From an uncultured Clostridia bacterium (GTDB taxonomy: Bacteria; Bacillota; Clostridia; Oscillospirales; Acutalibacteraceae): DNA of 64,000 nt. This document shows, one piece after another, positions 43,848-52,438 of this stretch. The stretch is from contig CAJOLX010000008.1 of NCBI GenBank assembly GCA_905235625.1, forward strand, positions 1 through 64,000. Reading direction: 5' to 3'. The position numbers were made by a program, and so were the translations under genes. The notes below the pieces were generated by a model. It saw only the letters and a program-made list of their open reading frames with translations. It made no database searches and had not been told where the DNA came from. How positions within the stretch are numbered: the stretch's first letter is position 1; each line of letters starts with the position of its first letter.

Positions 43848-43876
43848 TTGACCGAAACATATTTTGGGAATACAAT
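43848..43876 (+). promoter_or_regulatory. Sigma-A promoter of the GH127 gene
   Basis: TTGACC (43848-43853), 17-bp spacer, TACAAT (43871-43876). The track ORF start at 43848 falls in this -35, so it cannot be the start codon. Confidence 0.75.
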
Positions 43877-43970
43877 TATATTAGGTTTCGGCACGGAGCA
43901 AGACCGCCGTACGGCAAAATTTCCCCCGAAAAAACGTTTGCTCAAAACGCAAAATGAAAAGGGTGACAAA

Positions 43971-45782
43971 ATGAATAAGTGGGATTTTTACACTTCAAAT
44001 GAAATAAAGCCCGAGGGGTGGCTTAAGCGCCAGCTTACAATTCAGGCGGAGGGTTTAAGCGGCAATCTTCATAAAATATGGCCCGACGTTCGCGACAGCG
44101 CGTGGATAGGCGGCGACCGCGAAGGCTGGGAGAGAGTGCCTTACTGGCTTGACGGCTTTATTCCTCTTGCGTATCTTCTTGAGCGCGAGGATATGATTGC
44201 CGACGCAAAAAAATATATCGACGCAATCGTTGACGCTCAGGAGGAGGACGGCTGGATTTGCCCCTGCCCGAAAGAGAAGAGAGCAAGGTATGATACGTGG
44301 GCGCTTCAGCTCATTTGCAAAACCCTGAAGGTTTATTATGACTGCTCGGGCGACGAAAGAATCCCCGAGGTTATTTACAGGGCGCTCAAAAACTATTACG
44401 AGCTGCTCAAAAGCGGAGAAATCAGGCTGACAAAATGGGCGAAATACCGATGGTTTGAAACCTTCGTTTCGCTGAATTTCCTATACGAAAAATATAACGA
44501 AGAGTGGATGAAAGACTTTGCGAGGTTACTGAAAGAGCAGGGCTTTGATTACGGCTCCGCGGCGGAAAAGTGGAAAAAGCCGAGGCACTTATGGCGGTTT
44601 AAAACTCACGCGGTGAATATCACCATGATGCTTAAAAGCGAAGCGGTTTCTCACGATTTGCTGGGTGATGAATATACCGATGAGGCGGAAAGGCTGCGCG
44701 AAATTCTCGACCGTTATAACGGAACTGCTTTTGAGGGCTTCACGGGTGACGAAGTGCTTTCGGGCATTGACCCCACGAGAGGCACCGAATGCTGCGCGGT
44801 AGTGGAGCAGATGTATTCCTATGAAGAATTATTTGCTCATACGGGCGATAATAAATGGGCGGAACGCCTTGAAGTGATCGGCTTCAACGCTCTTCCCGCC
44901 ACTGTCAGCGAGGATATGTGGACTCACCAATACGTTCAGCAGGTCAATCAAATTGCCTGCCGTAAAACGATGATTATGGCGCCGTGGAGCACCAACGGAC
45001 CCTATGCAAACACTTTCGGCCTTCAGCCGAATTTCGGCTGCTGCACCGCGAATTTCAATCAGGGCTGGCCTAAACTTGCGCTTTCGGCATTTATGCATAA
45101 AGGTGACGCCGTCATAAACGCCGTTATGCTGCCTTCCGTTCTTCAAGACAAAAACTTTACGATAAGGCTCGAAACGGATTATCCGTTTAACAATAAAGCG
45201 CACTATTACATAGACTCGGAAAAGGATTTTAACTTTAAAATCCGCATTCCTTCTTTTGCCGAAAAGCTCACCGTTAACGGAAAATCCGCCGACACCGAAG
45301 ACCTTGAATTCGCGATTGCCAAAGGGTCAACGGAAATCGAGGTTGATTTTGAAACGACTCCGTATCTTAAGAAAAGGCCAAACGACCTTTTTGCCCTGCA
45401 AATGGGCTCGCTGCTTTTTGCCGTTCCTGTCGCTTACAAGAAAGAGATGCGCGAATACACGAGAATGGGCGTTGAGCGCAAATACCCCTACTGCGACTGG
45501 CAGTTCACTCCCGAAACGCCATGGAATTACGGCTTTTCAAGCGACAGCTTTGAAGTTTGCCGTCACTCGCCGGGGGATATTCCTTTCTCGCAGAATAATC
45601 CTCCCGTAACGATAAAAGCCGAAATGCGGCAAATCGATTGGGGGCTTAAATTCCCCTACGGAAGCGTTGCGAGAAAAACGCCGAAGTCGAGTTTGCCGAT
45701 AACCGACAAGCGGGAAATTGAGCTTTGCCCTTACGGCTGCGCAAAGCTCAGAATGACGGAAATGCCCGTGCTTCATAAGTAA
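43971..45782 (+). CDS. GH127-type glycoside hydrolase (beta-L-arabinofuranosidase family)
   Basis: 603 aa. An (alpha/alpha)6 barrel with the zinc-thiolate centre of the family: Glu and Cys in GTECCAVVEQ (near residue 271) and the Cys pair in FGCCTANFNQGWPK (near 355), one of which is the cysteine nucleophile in characterised GH127 enzymes. A C-terminal beta domain follows. The substrate could be beta-L-arabinofuranosides, or others, since related families (GH137, 142, 146) share the fold. The start is ATG 43971 with agggtg upstream; the track extension is inside the promoter. No signal peptide. Confidence 0.9.
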   Translation: MNKWDFYTSNEIKPEGWLKRQLTIQAEGLSGNLHKIWPDVRDSAWIGGDREGWERVPYWLDGFIPLAYLLEREDMIADAKKYIDAIVDAQEEDGWICPCPKEKRARYDTWALQLICKTLKVYYDCSGDERIPEVIYRALKNYYELLKSGEIRLTKWAKYRWFETFVSLNFLYEKYNEEWMKDFARLLKEQGFDYGSAAEKWKKPRHLWRFKTHAVNITMMLKSEAVSHDLLGDEYTDEAERLREILDRYNGTAFEGFTGDEVLSGIDPTRGTECCAVVEQMYSYEELFAHTGDNKWAERLEVIGFNALPATVSEDMWTHQYVQQVNQIACRKTMIMAPWSTNGPYANTFGLQPNFGCCTANFNQGWPKLALSAFMHKGDAVINAVMLPSVLQDKNFTIRLETDYPFNNKAHYYIDSEKDFNFKIRIPSFAEKLTVNGKSADTEDLEFAIAKGSTEIEVDFETTPYLKKRPNDLFALQMGSLLFAVPVAYKKEMREYTRMGVERKYPYCDWQFTPETPWNYGFSSDSFEVCRHSPGDIPFSQNNPPVTIKAEMRQIDWGLKFPYGSVARKTPKSSLPITDKREIELCPYGCAKLRMTEMPVLHK

Positions 45783-45826
45783 GCCGATTTTGGCGCCTAA
45801 AAAAGGCGAAAAAAACGGAAAATCGT

Positions 45827-45856
45827 GCCGCTCACTCAGCGTGGGCGGCATTTTTA
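45827..45856 (+). terminator. Terminator after the GH127 gene
   Basis: GCCGCTCAC / GTGGGCGGC stem (one T-G wobble), then ATTTTTATGG. Confidence 0.75.
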
Positions 45857-45920
45857 TGGCGTGTTGCATACCGCTCAAAAATATTTTCCGAAATAATGCT
45901 TCAAAAGCGCCTATTATGGT

Positions 45921-45949
45921 TTGACAAATCGCATTTGTTATTATATTAT
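45921..45949 (+). promoter_or_regulatory. Sigma-A promoter upstream of DUF1015
   Basis: TTGACA (45921-45926), 17-bp spacer, TATTAT (45944-45949). The ribosome site cggagg and ATG follow at 45990. It probably drives the whole run to DUF2804. Confidence 0.8.
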
Positions 45950-45989
45950 AGTATGTTGAGATATAATAAACTCCCGGAGGAAAAGTCCG

Positions 45990-47234
45990 ATGTCCCTTTT
46001 AAAGCCCTTCAGAGCCGTAAGACCCCTTCCCGAATACGCTTATCACGTGGCGGCTCTGCCTTATGACGTTATGAACAGCAAAGAAGCCGCTCAGATGGTC
46101 AAAAACAAGCCCTATTCGTTTTTGCACGTTGACAGAGCGGAAATAGATATGCCCGATATTTCAGACGCGTACTCCCCCGCCGTTTATCAAAAGGCGCGCG
46201 CCAATCTTCACGCCCTCGTCGCAAACGGGGTTTGCGCCAAAGACGACAAGCCCATGTTTTATATTTATCGCCTGATAATGAACGGCAGGTCGCAGACGGG
46301 CGTCGTCGGGTGCGTGAGCGTTGACGAATACATTGACAACACGATCAAAAAGCACGAATACACCGTTGCGGAAAAAGAAAAAGACAGAATAAATCACGTT
46401 GACGTCTGCGACGCTAACACGGGGCCCATTTATCTCACTCACAGACCCGACCCGCGCCTGAGCGCTCTGCTCAAAAACGTAACGGAAAGTAAGAAGCCCG
46501 TTTATGATTTCTTTTCAGACAACGGCGTTGAAAATATAGTCTGGCTTGCGGACAGCGACGAAACGATAGCCGAAATCATTGATATTTTCAAAGGCATAGA
46601 CAGCCTCTATATTGCCGACGGCCACCACAGAGCCGCCTCCGCCGCTCACGTGGGCGTTGACCGCAGAAGATCCTGCCCCGACTATGACGGCAGCGAAGAA
46701 TTCAATTATTTTCTCGCCGTTCTCTTTGCGTGCGACGAGCTTAAGATTTTGCCTTATAACAGAGTGGTGAAGGACACCGCAGGCCTCTCAAAGGAAGAAT
46801 TCTTAAAGAGAGTGAGCGTTAATTTCGATATTGAAGAAATCGGCAAAGATGCGTTCGAGCCCAAAGAGCTTCACACCTTCGGCATGTTGCTCGGAGACAC
46901 CCGGTATCGCCTTAAAGCAAAAGAGGGCACCTTCTCCGAAAACGACGCCGTGGAATCTCTCGACGTTTCGATAATTCACAATAATCTTCTTGCTCCCGTT
47001 TTGGGCATAGTTGACCCGAGAGCCGACAAGCGAATTGAATTCATAGGCGGCATAAGAGGCGTCGGCGAGCTCGAAAGGCGGGTAAAAGAAGATATGGCTC
47101 TCGCTTTCTCGATGTATCCCACCTCGGTGGACCAGCTTATGAAAATTGCCGATAACGGCAAAATAATGCCGCCCAAATCCACATGGTTTGAGCCGAAGCT
47201 GCTGAGCGGACTTTTCATTCACGAGCTTAAATAA
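45990..47234 (+). CDS. DUF1015 family protein
   Basis: 414 aa, full length for DUF1015. Recognised by LKPFRAVRPLPEYA at the start, the middle KKHEYTVAEKEKDRINH, and YIADGHHRAASA, the conserved His-rich motif of the family, which resembles the active-site motif of ParB-like and phosphotransfer nucleases. The biochemical role is unknown. Cytoplasmic. It heads a same-strand run, with a serine hydrolase 27 bp downstream. Confidence 0.9.
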   Translation: MSLLKPFRAVRPLPEYAYHVAALPYDVMNSKEAAQMVKNKPYSFLHVDRAEIDMPDISDAYSPAVYQKARANLHALVANGVCAKDDKPMFYIYRLIMNGRSQTGVVGCVSVDEYIDNTIKKHEYTVAEKEKDRINHVDVCDANTGPIYLTHRPDPRLSALLKNVTESKKPVYDFFSDNGVENIVWLADSDETIAEIIDIFKGIDSLYIADGHHRAASAAHVGVDRRRSCPDYDGSEEFNYFLAVLFACDELKILPYNRVVKDTAGLSKEEFLKRVSVNFDIEEIGKDAFEPKELHTFGMLLGDTRYRLKAKEGTFSENDAVESLDVSIIHNNLLAPVLGIVDPRADKRIEFIGGIRGVGELERRVKEDMALAFSMYPTSVDQLMKIADNGKIMPPKSTWFEPKLLSGLFIHELK

Positions 47235-47261
47235 ACGCCTTAAAGGCAGGGAGTGACCGGT

Positions 47262-48119
47262 ATGAGCAATTTCATAAACGACTGCGCCGATTTCATAAGA
47301 GACGCGGGCTTTAACACTTTTCGCTTTTCAACCGCCCTGCCCGGCGAAGAAATACAGACCGCAGAGCTGATCAAAACCAACAGATGCCAGGATATTTACT
47401 CGGGCGCGAAAGCCTTCACTCTTACCGCGATAGGCATTCTCGCCGACAGAGGCGTTTTGTCGCTTGGCGAGAAGATAACCGATATTTTTTCTGGGCAGAT
47501 GCCCGACGGCTTTGACCCCCGATGGGAAAGCGCGACCGTTGAGCACGCAATTCTTCACAAAGCGGGCTTTAAGCCCTCGTTTATGGATATTGACGTTGAG
47601 TCGACCATGGCTTTCGGCACGGATCATCTCAAAACCTTGTTTGAAACTCCTCTCGAATACGCCCCGGGCGAAGGGCGCATTTACACCGACGCGGCATACT
47701 ATCTGCTCTCGAGAATAGTATCTGTTAAAACCTCGATGAAGCTTGACGACTTTCTCTGGCAGGAGCTTTTCTCAAAGCTCAATTTTGCCGAGGCCGCCTG
47801 GAGCCGCTGCCCTATGGGCTATCCGATAGGAGCCACCGGGCTTTACGTTCATTCCTCCGATATGGTAAAGCTCGCCATACTTTACCGCGACGGCGGAGTT
47901 TACGGCGGCGAAAGAATTCTCTCGGAAAGCTGGGTAAACACCGTAAAAAGCAAAGAATACTGTTTTGAGTGGGATAAAACGCACACCGTCTTTTTCAAAG
48001 GCGGCATGAACGGTCAGAAAAACCTGTTTAACGAAAAAACGGGGCGCGCGTTCGCAATGCAGAGCTGCGGAGCAGATTCCGACGCCGTCGCCGCTTTCAT
48101 AGCTTCATACAAAGAATAA
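47262..48119 (+). CDS. Serine hydrolase, beta-lactamase/penicillin-binding-protein-like (class C fold)
   Basis: 285 aa. The class C SxxK nucleophile is in YSGAKAFT (near residue 50), the Tyr motif in YTDAAYYLLS (near 145), and FFKGGMNG (near 245) is a plausible third (KxG) motif. The GATGLYVHSSDM loop is typical of the family. There is no signal peptide, so it is probably cytoplasmic, unlike true beta-lactamases; an esterase or peptidase role is likely. The track's GTG (47253) lies in the ribosome site gggagtga; ATG 47262 is better placed. Confidence 0.85.
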   Translation: MSNFINDCADFIRDAGFNTFRFSTALPGEEIQTAELIKTNRCQDIYSGAKAFTLTAIGILADRGVLSLGEKITDIFSGQMPDGFDPRWESATVEHAILHKAGFKPSFMDIDVESTMAFGTDHLKTLFETPLEYAPGEGRIYTDAAYYLLSRIVSVKTSMKLDDFLWQELFSKLNFAEAAWSRCPMGYPIGATGLYVHSSDMVKLAILYRDGGVYGGERILSESWVNTVKSKEYCFEWDKTHTVFFKGGMNGQKNLFNEKTGRAFAMQSCGADSDAVAAFIASYKE

Positions 48120-48153
48120 AAATCAAAAAGCCGAAATTTAAAAAGGAAAGGAT

Positions 48154-48618
48154 TTGAAAACCGTGTTTAATGAAAAAATTTATGCTGAGTTTAAATCCAC
48201 CGCCTTTTACAAACGTTTCATCGTTCACTGCGCGCTCGGAGGCGCGGCGACCGGAATTATCGGAGCGGCTGTCATCGCTTTCGCCTTCATCGGCGGCGAC
48301 ACCTTCGTGCCCGATTTCGTTTTCGTCTGCTTCGGCATAATCTGCCTGCTCGTGCCCGTCTCGTTCATTATTTCCGCGTTCATTAAGCCGCGCGTTTGCG
48401 AAACAGGCACGGTAAAATCCATTAAAAAGAACAGAGCCGTTATAGAAGTAGGCGGCAAAGAGCTCAAAAACTCAATTTCATTTGAGCATTTTCTCAAAAA
48501 CGCTCCGCTCGGCGACTATTCCGCGGGCGACAGAGTGATAGTGGTTTCCGGCACCGAAAAGGGCGGAAGACCTATGTTTTACAGAGCCGGAGCGGAAAGC
48601 TCCGACAGCCCAGAATAA
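48154..48618 (+). CDS. Small membrane protein of unknown function
   Basis: 154 aa. Two membrane helices (about 28-50 and 55-77) are followed by a cytoplasmic or surface beta-rich domain (CETGTVKSIKKNRAVIEVGGK) with an OB/SH3 look. I do not recognise the family. The start is TTG after aaggaaagg; a GTG three codons later is an alternative. It is 34 bp after the serine hydrolase and 22 bp before topB. Confidence 0.75.
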   Translation: MKTVFNEKIYAEFKSTAFYKRFIVHCALGGAATGIIGAAVIAFAFIGGDTFVPDFVFVCFGIICLLVPVSFIISAFIKPRVCETGTVKSIKKNRAVIEVGGKELKNSISFEHFLKNAPLGDYSAGDRVIVVSGTEKGGRPMFYRAGAESSDSPE

Positions 48619-48640
48619 ACGATAACCGGAGGAACTCGGC

Positions 48641-50809
48641 TTGGCAAAAACGCTTGTGCTTGCTGAAAAACCTTCCGTTGCCTCGGATATTGCCCGCGTG
48701 CTCGGCTGCAAAAAGAAAGGCAACGGCTGCATAATAGGCGACAAATACGTAGTGACCTGGGCATTGGGTCACCTCGTAACTCTCGCCGACCCCGAGGCTT
48801 ATGACGACAAATACAAAAGCTGGCGCATGGAGGATTTGCCCATGCTGCCGACGAAATTCCGTCTTGTCGTCATAGGTCAGACTTCCAAGCAGTTTAAAGC
48901 GGTCAGCGCGCTGCTAAACGGCAGCGAATGCGACAAGGTAGTTATAGCGACCGACGCGGGGCGCGAGGGCGAGCTCGTAGCTCGCTGGATAATAATGAAA
49001 TCCGGCTGTAAAAAGCCGATGCAGAGGCTCTGGATATCCTCTCAGACGGACAAGGCGATAAGAGAAGGCTTTGCCTCGCTTAAGCCCTCCTCGCAATACG
49101 ACAATCTTTTCAGAAGCGCCCAGGCGCGCGCTCAGGCGGACTGGCTCGTAGGCCTTAACGTTACGAGAGCGCTCACCTGCAAGCACAACGCTCAGCTTTC
49201 AGCGGGCAGAGTGCAGACCCCGACGCTCGCGATGATAGTGAAGCGTGAAGAAGAAATACTGAAATTCAGGCCGAAGGATTATTTCACCGTTAAGCTTGAT
49301 TTCGGCTCCTTCACGGCGCTTTACAAGGATAAAAACGGCAAAGCGAGAATGTTTGACGCCGCCGAGGCTCAGGCGATAGCTCAGCAGGCGAGGGGCAAAA
49401 AAGCGACCCTCACCGAGGTGCGCAAAACCTACAAATACAAAACTCCTCCCGCCGCCTACGACCTAACGGAGCTGCAGCGCGACGCCAACAAAAAATACGG
49501 CTACTCCGCAAAGCAGACTCTCTCCATAATGCAGAGCCTTTACGAAAGGCACAAGGTGCTCACTTATCCGAGAACGGATTCCCGCTACATCACGAAAGAC
49601 GTTGTGCCGACCATTCCCGAAAGACTCAGGGCGATTTCCACAGGGCCATATAAGGAATTTGCGGGCGCTTTGCTCAAGGGCAAAAACATTCAGACCAAAT
49701 ATATAGTCAACGACGCAAAGGTGACCGACCACCACGCGATAATACCTACGGAGCAATACGTTGACCTGAACGCTCTTTCAAACGACGAGAGGCACGTTTA
49801 CGACCTCGTGGTGCGCAGATTTCTTGCGGTGCTCTCCGAGCCTTACGAATACAACGAGGCGCAGGTGAGAGCCGATATCGGCAAGCTCTCGTTTTACGCG
49901 AAGGGTCAGAGCGTTATCTCCCCCGGCTGGAAAGCGGTTTACGGCTCGTCTTCATTTGACGAGGACGACGGCGACCCCGATAGCCTGCCGAGCCTCAATC
50001 AGGGCGCTCAGCTCGAAGTGAAAGAGGCGCGTATAGTCAGCGGCAAAACCTCGCCTCCGTCAAGATACACCGAAGCCACTCTGCTCACCGCAATGGAAAA
50101 TCCTTCGGGGCAGATAAACGATTCCTCTCTCAAATCCGCTCTTAAAGACGCGGGCGGAATAGGCACTCCCGCAACGAGGGCTGATATTATAGAGAAGCTG
50201 TTTGACTGCTTTTACGTTGAAAGGCGGGGCAAAGAAATACATCCCACCTCAAAGGGCAAACAGCTCATATCAATAGCGCCCGAAGACCTGCGCTCCGCCG
50301 AGCTCACGGCAAAATGGGAGCAAAGGCTCACCCGTATTGCCGAGGGCAAAGAGAAGGATTCCGATTTTATCGCGGAAATGCGCGAATACGCCTCCTCTCT
50401 CGTTTCGGGCGTAAAAAAGAGCAGCTCCGTTTACAGGCACGACAACATAACGAGAGAAGTTTGCCCCGAATGCGGAAAATATCTGCTCGAGGTAAACGGC
50501 AAAAAGGGAAAGATGCTCGTTTGTCAAGACCGTGAATGCGGCTACAGAAAGAGCTTATCCGTTATAACGAACGCCAGATGCCCGCAGTGCCACAAAAAGC
50601 TGGAAATGCGCGGCGAAGGCGATAAAAAAACTTTTTACTGCGTTTGCGGCTACCGCGAAAAGCTCAGCGATTTTGAAAAGCGGCGCGATAAAGGCGGAGC
50701 GGGCAAACGCGAGGTTGAAAACTATATGAAAGCGCAGAGCAGGCAGAAGCAGGCGGGAAGCACCGCCCTTGCGGACGAGCTTGCGAAGTGGCTGGAGGCA
50801 AATAAATGA
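48641..50809 (+). CDS. topB: DNA topoisomerase III (type IA)
   Basis: 722 aa. Toprim domain at the start (LVLAEKPSVASDIA, TDAGREGELVA), SAGRVQTPTLAMIVKRE, and the catalytic tyrosine in LTYPRTDSRYI (near residue 310). The C-terminal region has two C4 zinc ribbons (CPECGKYLLE...CQDRECG; CPQCHKKLEM...CVCG). It resolves single-strand passages such as replication and recombination intermediates. The start is TTG, with ggaggaa 8 nt upstream. Its stop overlaps the next start (ATGA). Confidence 0.96.
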   Translation: MAKTLVLAEKPSVASDIARVLGCKKKGNGCIIGDKYVVTWALGHLVTLADPEAYDDKYKSWRMEDLPMLPTKFRLVVIGQTSKQFKAVSALLNGSECDKVVIATDAGREGELVARWIIMKSGCKKPMQRLWISSQTDKAIREGFASLKPSSQYDNLFRSAQARAQADWLVGLNVTRALTCKHNAQLSAGRVQTPTLAMIVKREEEILKFRPKDYFTVKLDFGSFTALYKDKNGKARMFDAAEAQAIAQQARGKKATLTEVRKTYKYKTPPAAYDLTELQRDANKKYGYSAKQTLSIMQSLYERHKVLTYPRTDSRYITKDVVPTIPERLRAISTGPYKEFAGALLKGKNIQTKYIVNDAKVTDHHAIIPTEQYVDLNALSNDERHVYDLVVRRFLAVLSEPYEYNEAQVRADIGKLSFYAKGQSVISPGWKAVYGSSSFDEDDGDPDSLPSLNQGAQLEVKEARIVSGKTSPPSRYTEATLLTAMENPSGQINDSSLKSALKDAGGIGTPATRADIIEKLFDCFYVERRGKEIHPTSKGKQLISIAPEDLRSAELTAKWEQRLTRIAEGKEKDSDFIAEMREYASSLVSGVKKSSSVYRHDNITREVCPECGKYLLEVNGKKGKMLVCQDRECGYRKSLSVITNARCPQCHKKLEMRGEGDKKTFYCVCGYREKLSDFEKRRDKGGAGKREVENYMKAQSRQKQAGSTALADELAKWLEANK

Positions 50810-52428
50810 AAAGACTGACAGGCTTGCTGCTCGCTGCCGCGATGCTGATTTGCGCTTGCGGCTGTTCAAGCAGGGGTCAGGGCAAAGCGATAAGCTACCC
50901 GATAAGCTCGTCGCCCGCAACGCTCGACCCTCAATATGCCGACGAAACGGGCGCAAAGCTGATAATCAACAATATTTTCGAGGGGCTCGTAAGGCTCAGC
51001 GTTTCCGGCGAGATAATCCCGGGAATTGCCGAGAGCTGGGAGATTTCCGACGACGGCCTTACCTACACTTTTAAGCTAAAGGAAGGCACTGAATGGTATT
51101 GCCCCTCAACGCTCAAAAAAGAATACGGCGACGAATTTTATGAAAAATTCGCGAGCGAAAAGGTGACTGCGGCGGACTTTGTTTTCGCCTGCCGCAGAAC
51201 TGCCGACCCGGTGACCGCTTCGCCTCTCGCTCACAGGCTCGGCGTTATTCTCAACGCCGCCGAGATAGCCGCCGGAGAAGCGGACGTTTCCGCTCTCGGC
51301 GTTTCGGCTCCCGACGACTACACCCTCGTATTCACGCTCAGCGAGAAATGCCCCGATTTTCTCGGCAGGCTCACCGAAAGCGAGTTTATGCCCTGCAACG
51401 AGGAATTTTTCAATCAGATGGGCGGCAGATACGGCCTCACCGTGAGGCACATTATCTGCAACGGCCCGTTTTACGTGAGCTACTGGGACCCGGACGCGTC
51501 AATGACGATAAAGGCAAATAAATACTACGCCGGCTCTCAGAGCGTTTCTCCCCTGTCGGTCAGCCTGCCCTTCGGCAACGACACCGACACCGTTTTAAGA
51601 AAGCTCTCTTCCGCTTCTCTGAGCGCCGCTTTCCTGGGCCCCGAAACTCCCATGCCCGAAAACACGACCGAGGCAAAGAGCATAAGAAACACCGTTTACG
51701 GCTTTATGTTCAACTGCTCCGACGAGGTGCTTAAAAACGGTGATATCCGCAAGGCTCTCTGCTCGTCGATAGACCGCGAGCTTTTTGACACGAGCGGCGA
51801 AAATATCTACCCTCAAAGCGGAATAGTGCCCGACAGCTGCGTTGTGGGAGCTTACTCTTACCGCAGCAGAGTGGGCGACCAAACTCCCGTAATAGCTCAC
51901 GACACGGCAGACGCCGTTAAGCGCTGGAACAAAGGGCTCGAAAAGCTCGAAGCGGAAAGCATTTCGCTCACCGTTATCTGCCCGCAGGGGCTCGACAACG
52001 CCGTGAGAGCGCAAATTCAGATTTGGCAAAAGCTCTTTGGTCTGTCAATAGCCTTAAGCGTTGAGAGCATGACGGCGGAAGAAGTCGCCTCGGCGGTGCA
52101 AAAGGGAGAATATCAGGTGGCTCTGGGCAGCATAAGCGCGGAGCAGACCGACGCAGTCAGCTTTTTGACGGAGCTTTCCGAAAGCAATCCGTTCAATTAT
52201 AAATCGTCAAAATATCAATCAATCATAGACAGGCTCGTTACCGTTACGAGCGAAGAGGATATTCTCGGAGGCTGCTTTACAGCCGAGGATTATCTTCTCA
52301 AGCAGGGCGTTTGCTATCCGCTTTATTCGCGGGCGGCAAGGCTCGCGGTTTCAAGCGGAGTTTCGGGCATAGAAATGCCCGGCACGGAAGCTACAATATC
52401 GTTCATAAGCGCCAAAAGATTTGACTGA
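50806..52428 (+). CDS. Family 5 (OppA/DppA-like) extracellular solute-binding lipoprotein
   Basis: 540 aa. The lipoprotein signal MKRLTGLLLAAAMLICACGCSS has a lipobox ending at Cys 18 or 20. The mature protein begins ISYPISSSPATLDPQYADETG, the opening of peptide-binding SBPs, with FEGLVRL and SDDGLTYTFKLKEGTEWYCP following. It would capture peptides or similar solutes. No permease or ATPase genes (oppBCDF) are nearby, so it is an orphan here. It overlaps topB by 4 bp. Confidence 0.9.
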   Translation: MKRLTGLLLAAAMLICACGCSSRGQGKAISYPISSSPATLDPQYADETGAKLIINNIFEGLVRLSVSGEIIPGIAESWEISDDGLTYTFKLKEGTEWYCPSTLKKEYGDEFYEKFASEKVTAADFVFACRRTADPVTASPLAHRLGVILNAAEIAAGEADVSALGVSAPDDYTLVFTLSEKCPDFLGRLTESEFMPCNEEFFNQMGGRYGLTVRHIICNGPFYVSYWDPDASMTIKANKYYAGSQSVSPLSVSLPFGNDTDTVLRKLSSASLSAAFLGPETPMPENTTEAKSIRNTVYGFMFNCSDEVLKNGDIRKALCSSIDRELFDTSGENIYPQSGIVPDSCVVGAYSYRSRVGDQTPVIAHDTADAVKRWNKGLEKLEAESISLTVICPQGLDNAVRAQIQIWQKLFGLSIALSVESMTAEEVASAVQKGEYQVALGSISAEQTDAVSFLTELSESNPFNYKSSKYQSIIDRLVTVTSEEDILGGCFTAEDYLLKQGVCYPLYSRAARLAVSSGVSGIEMPGTEATISFISAKRFD

Positions 52429-52438
52429 GGTGGTTGCA

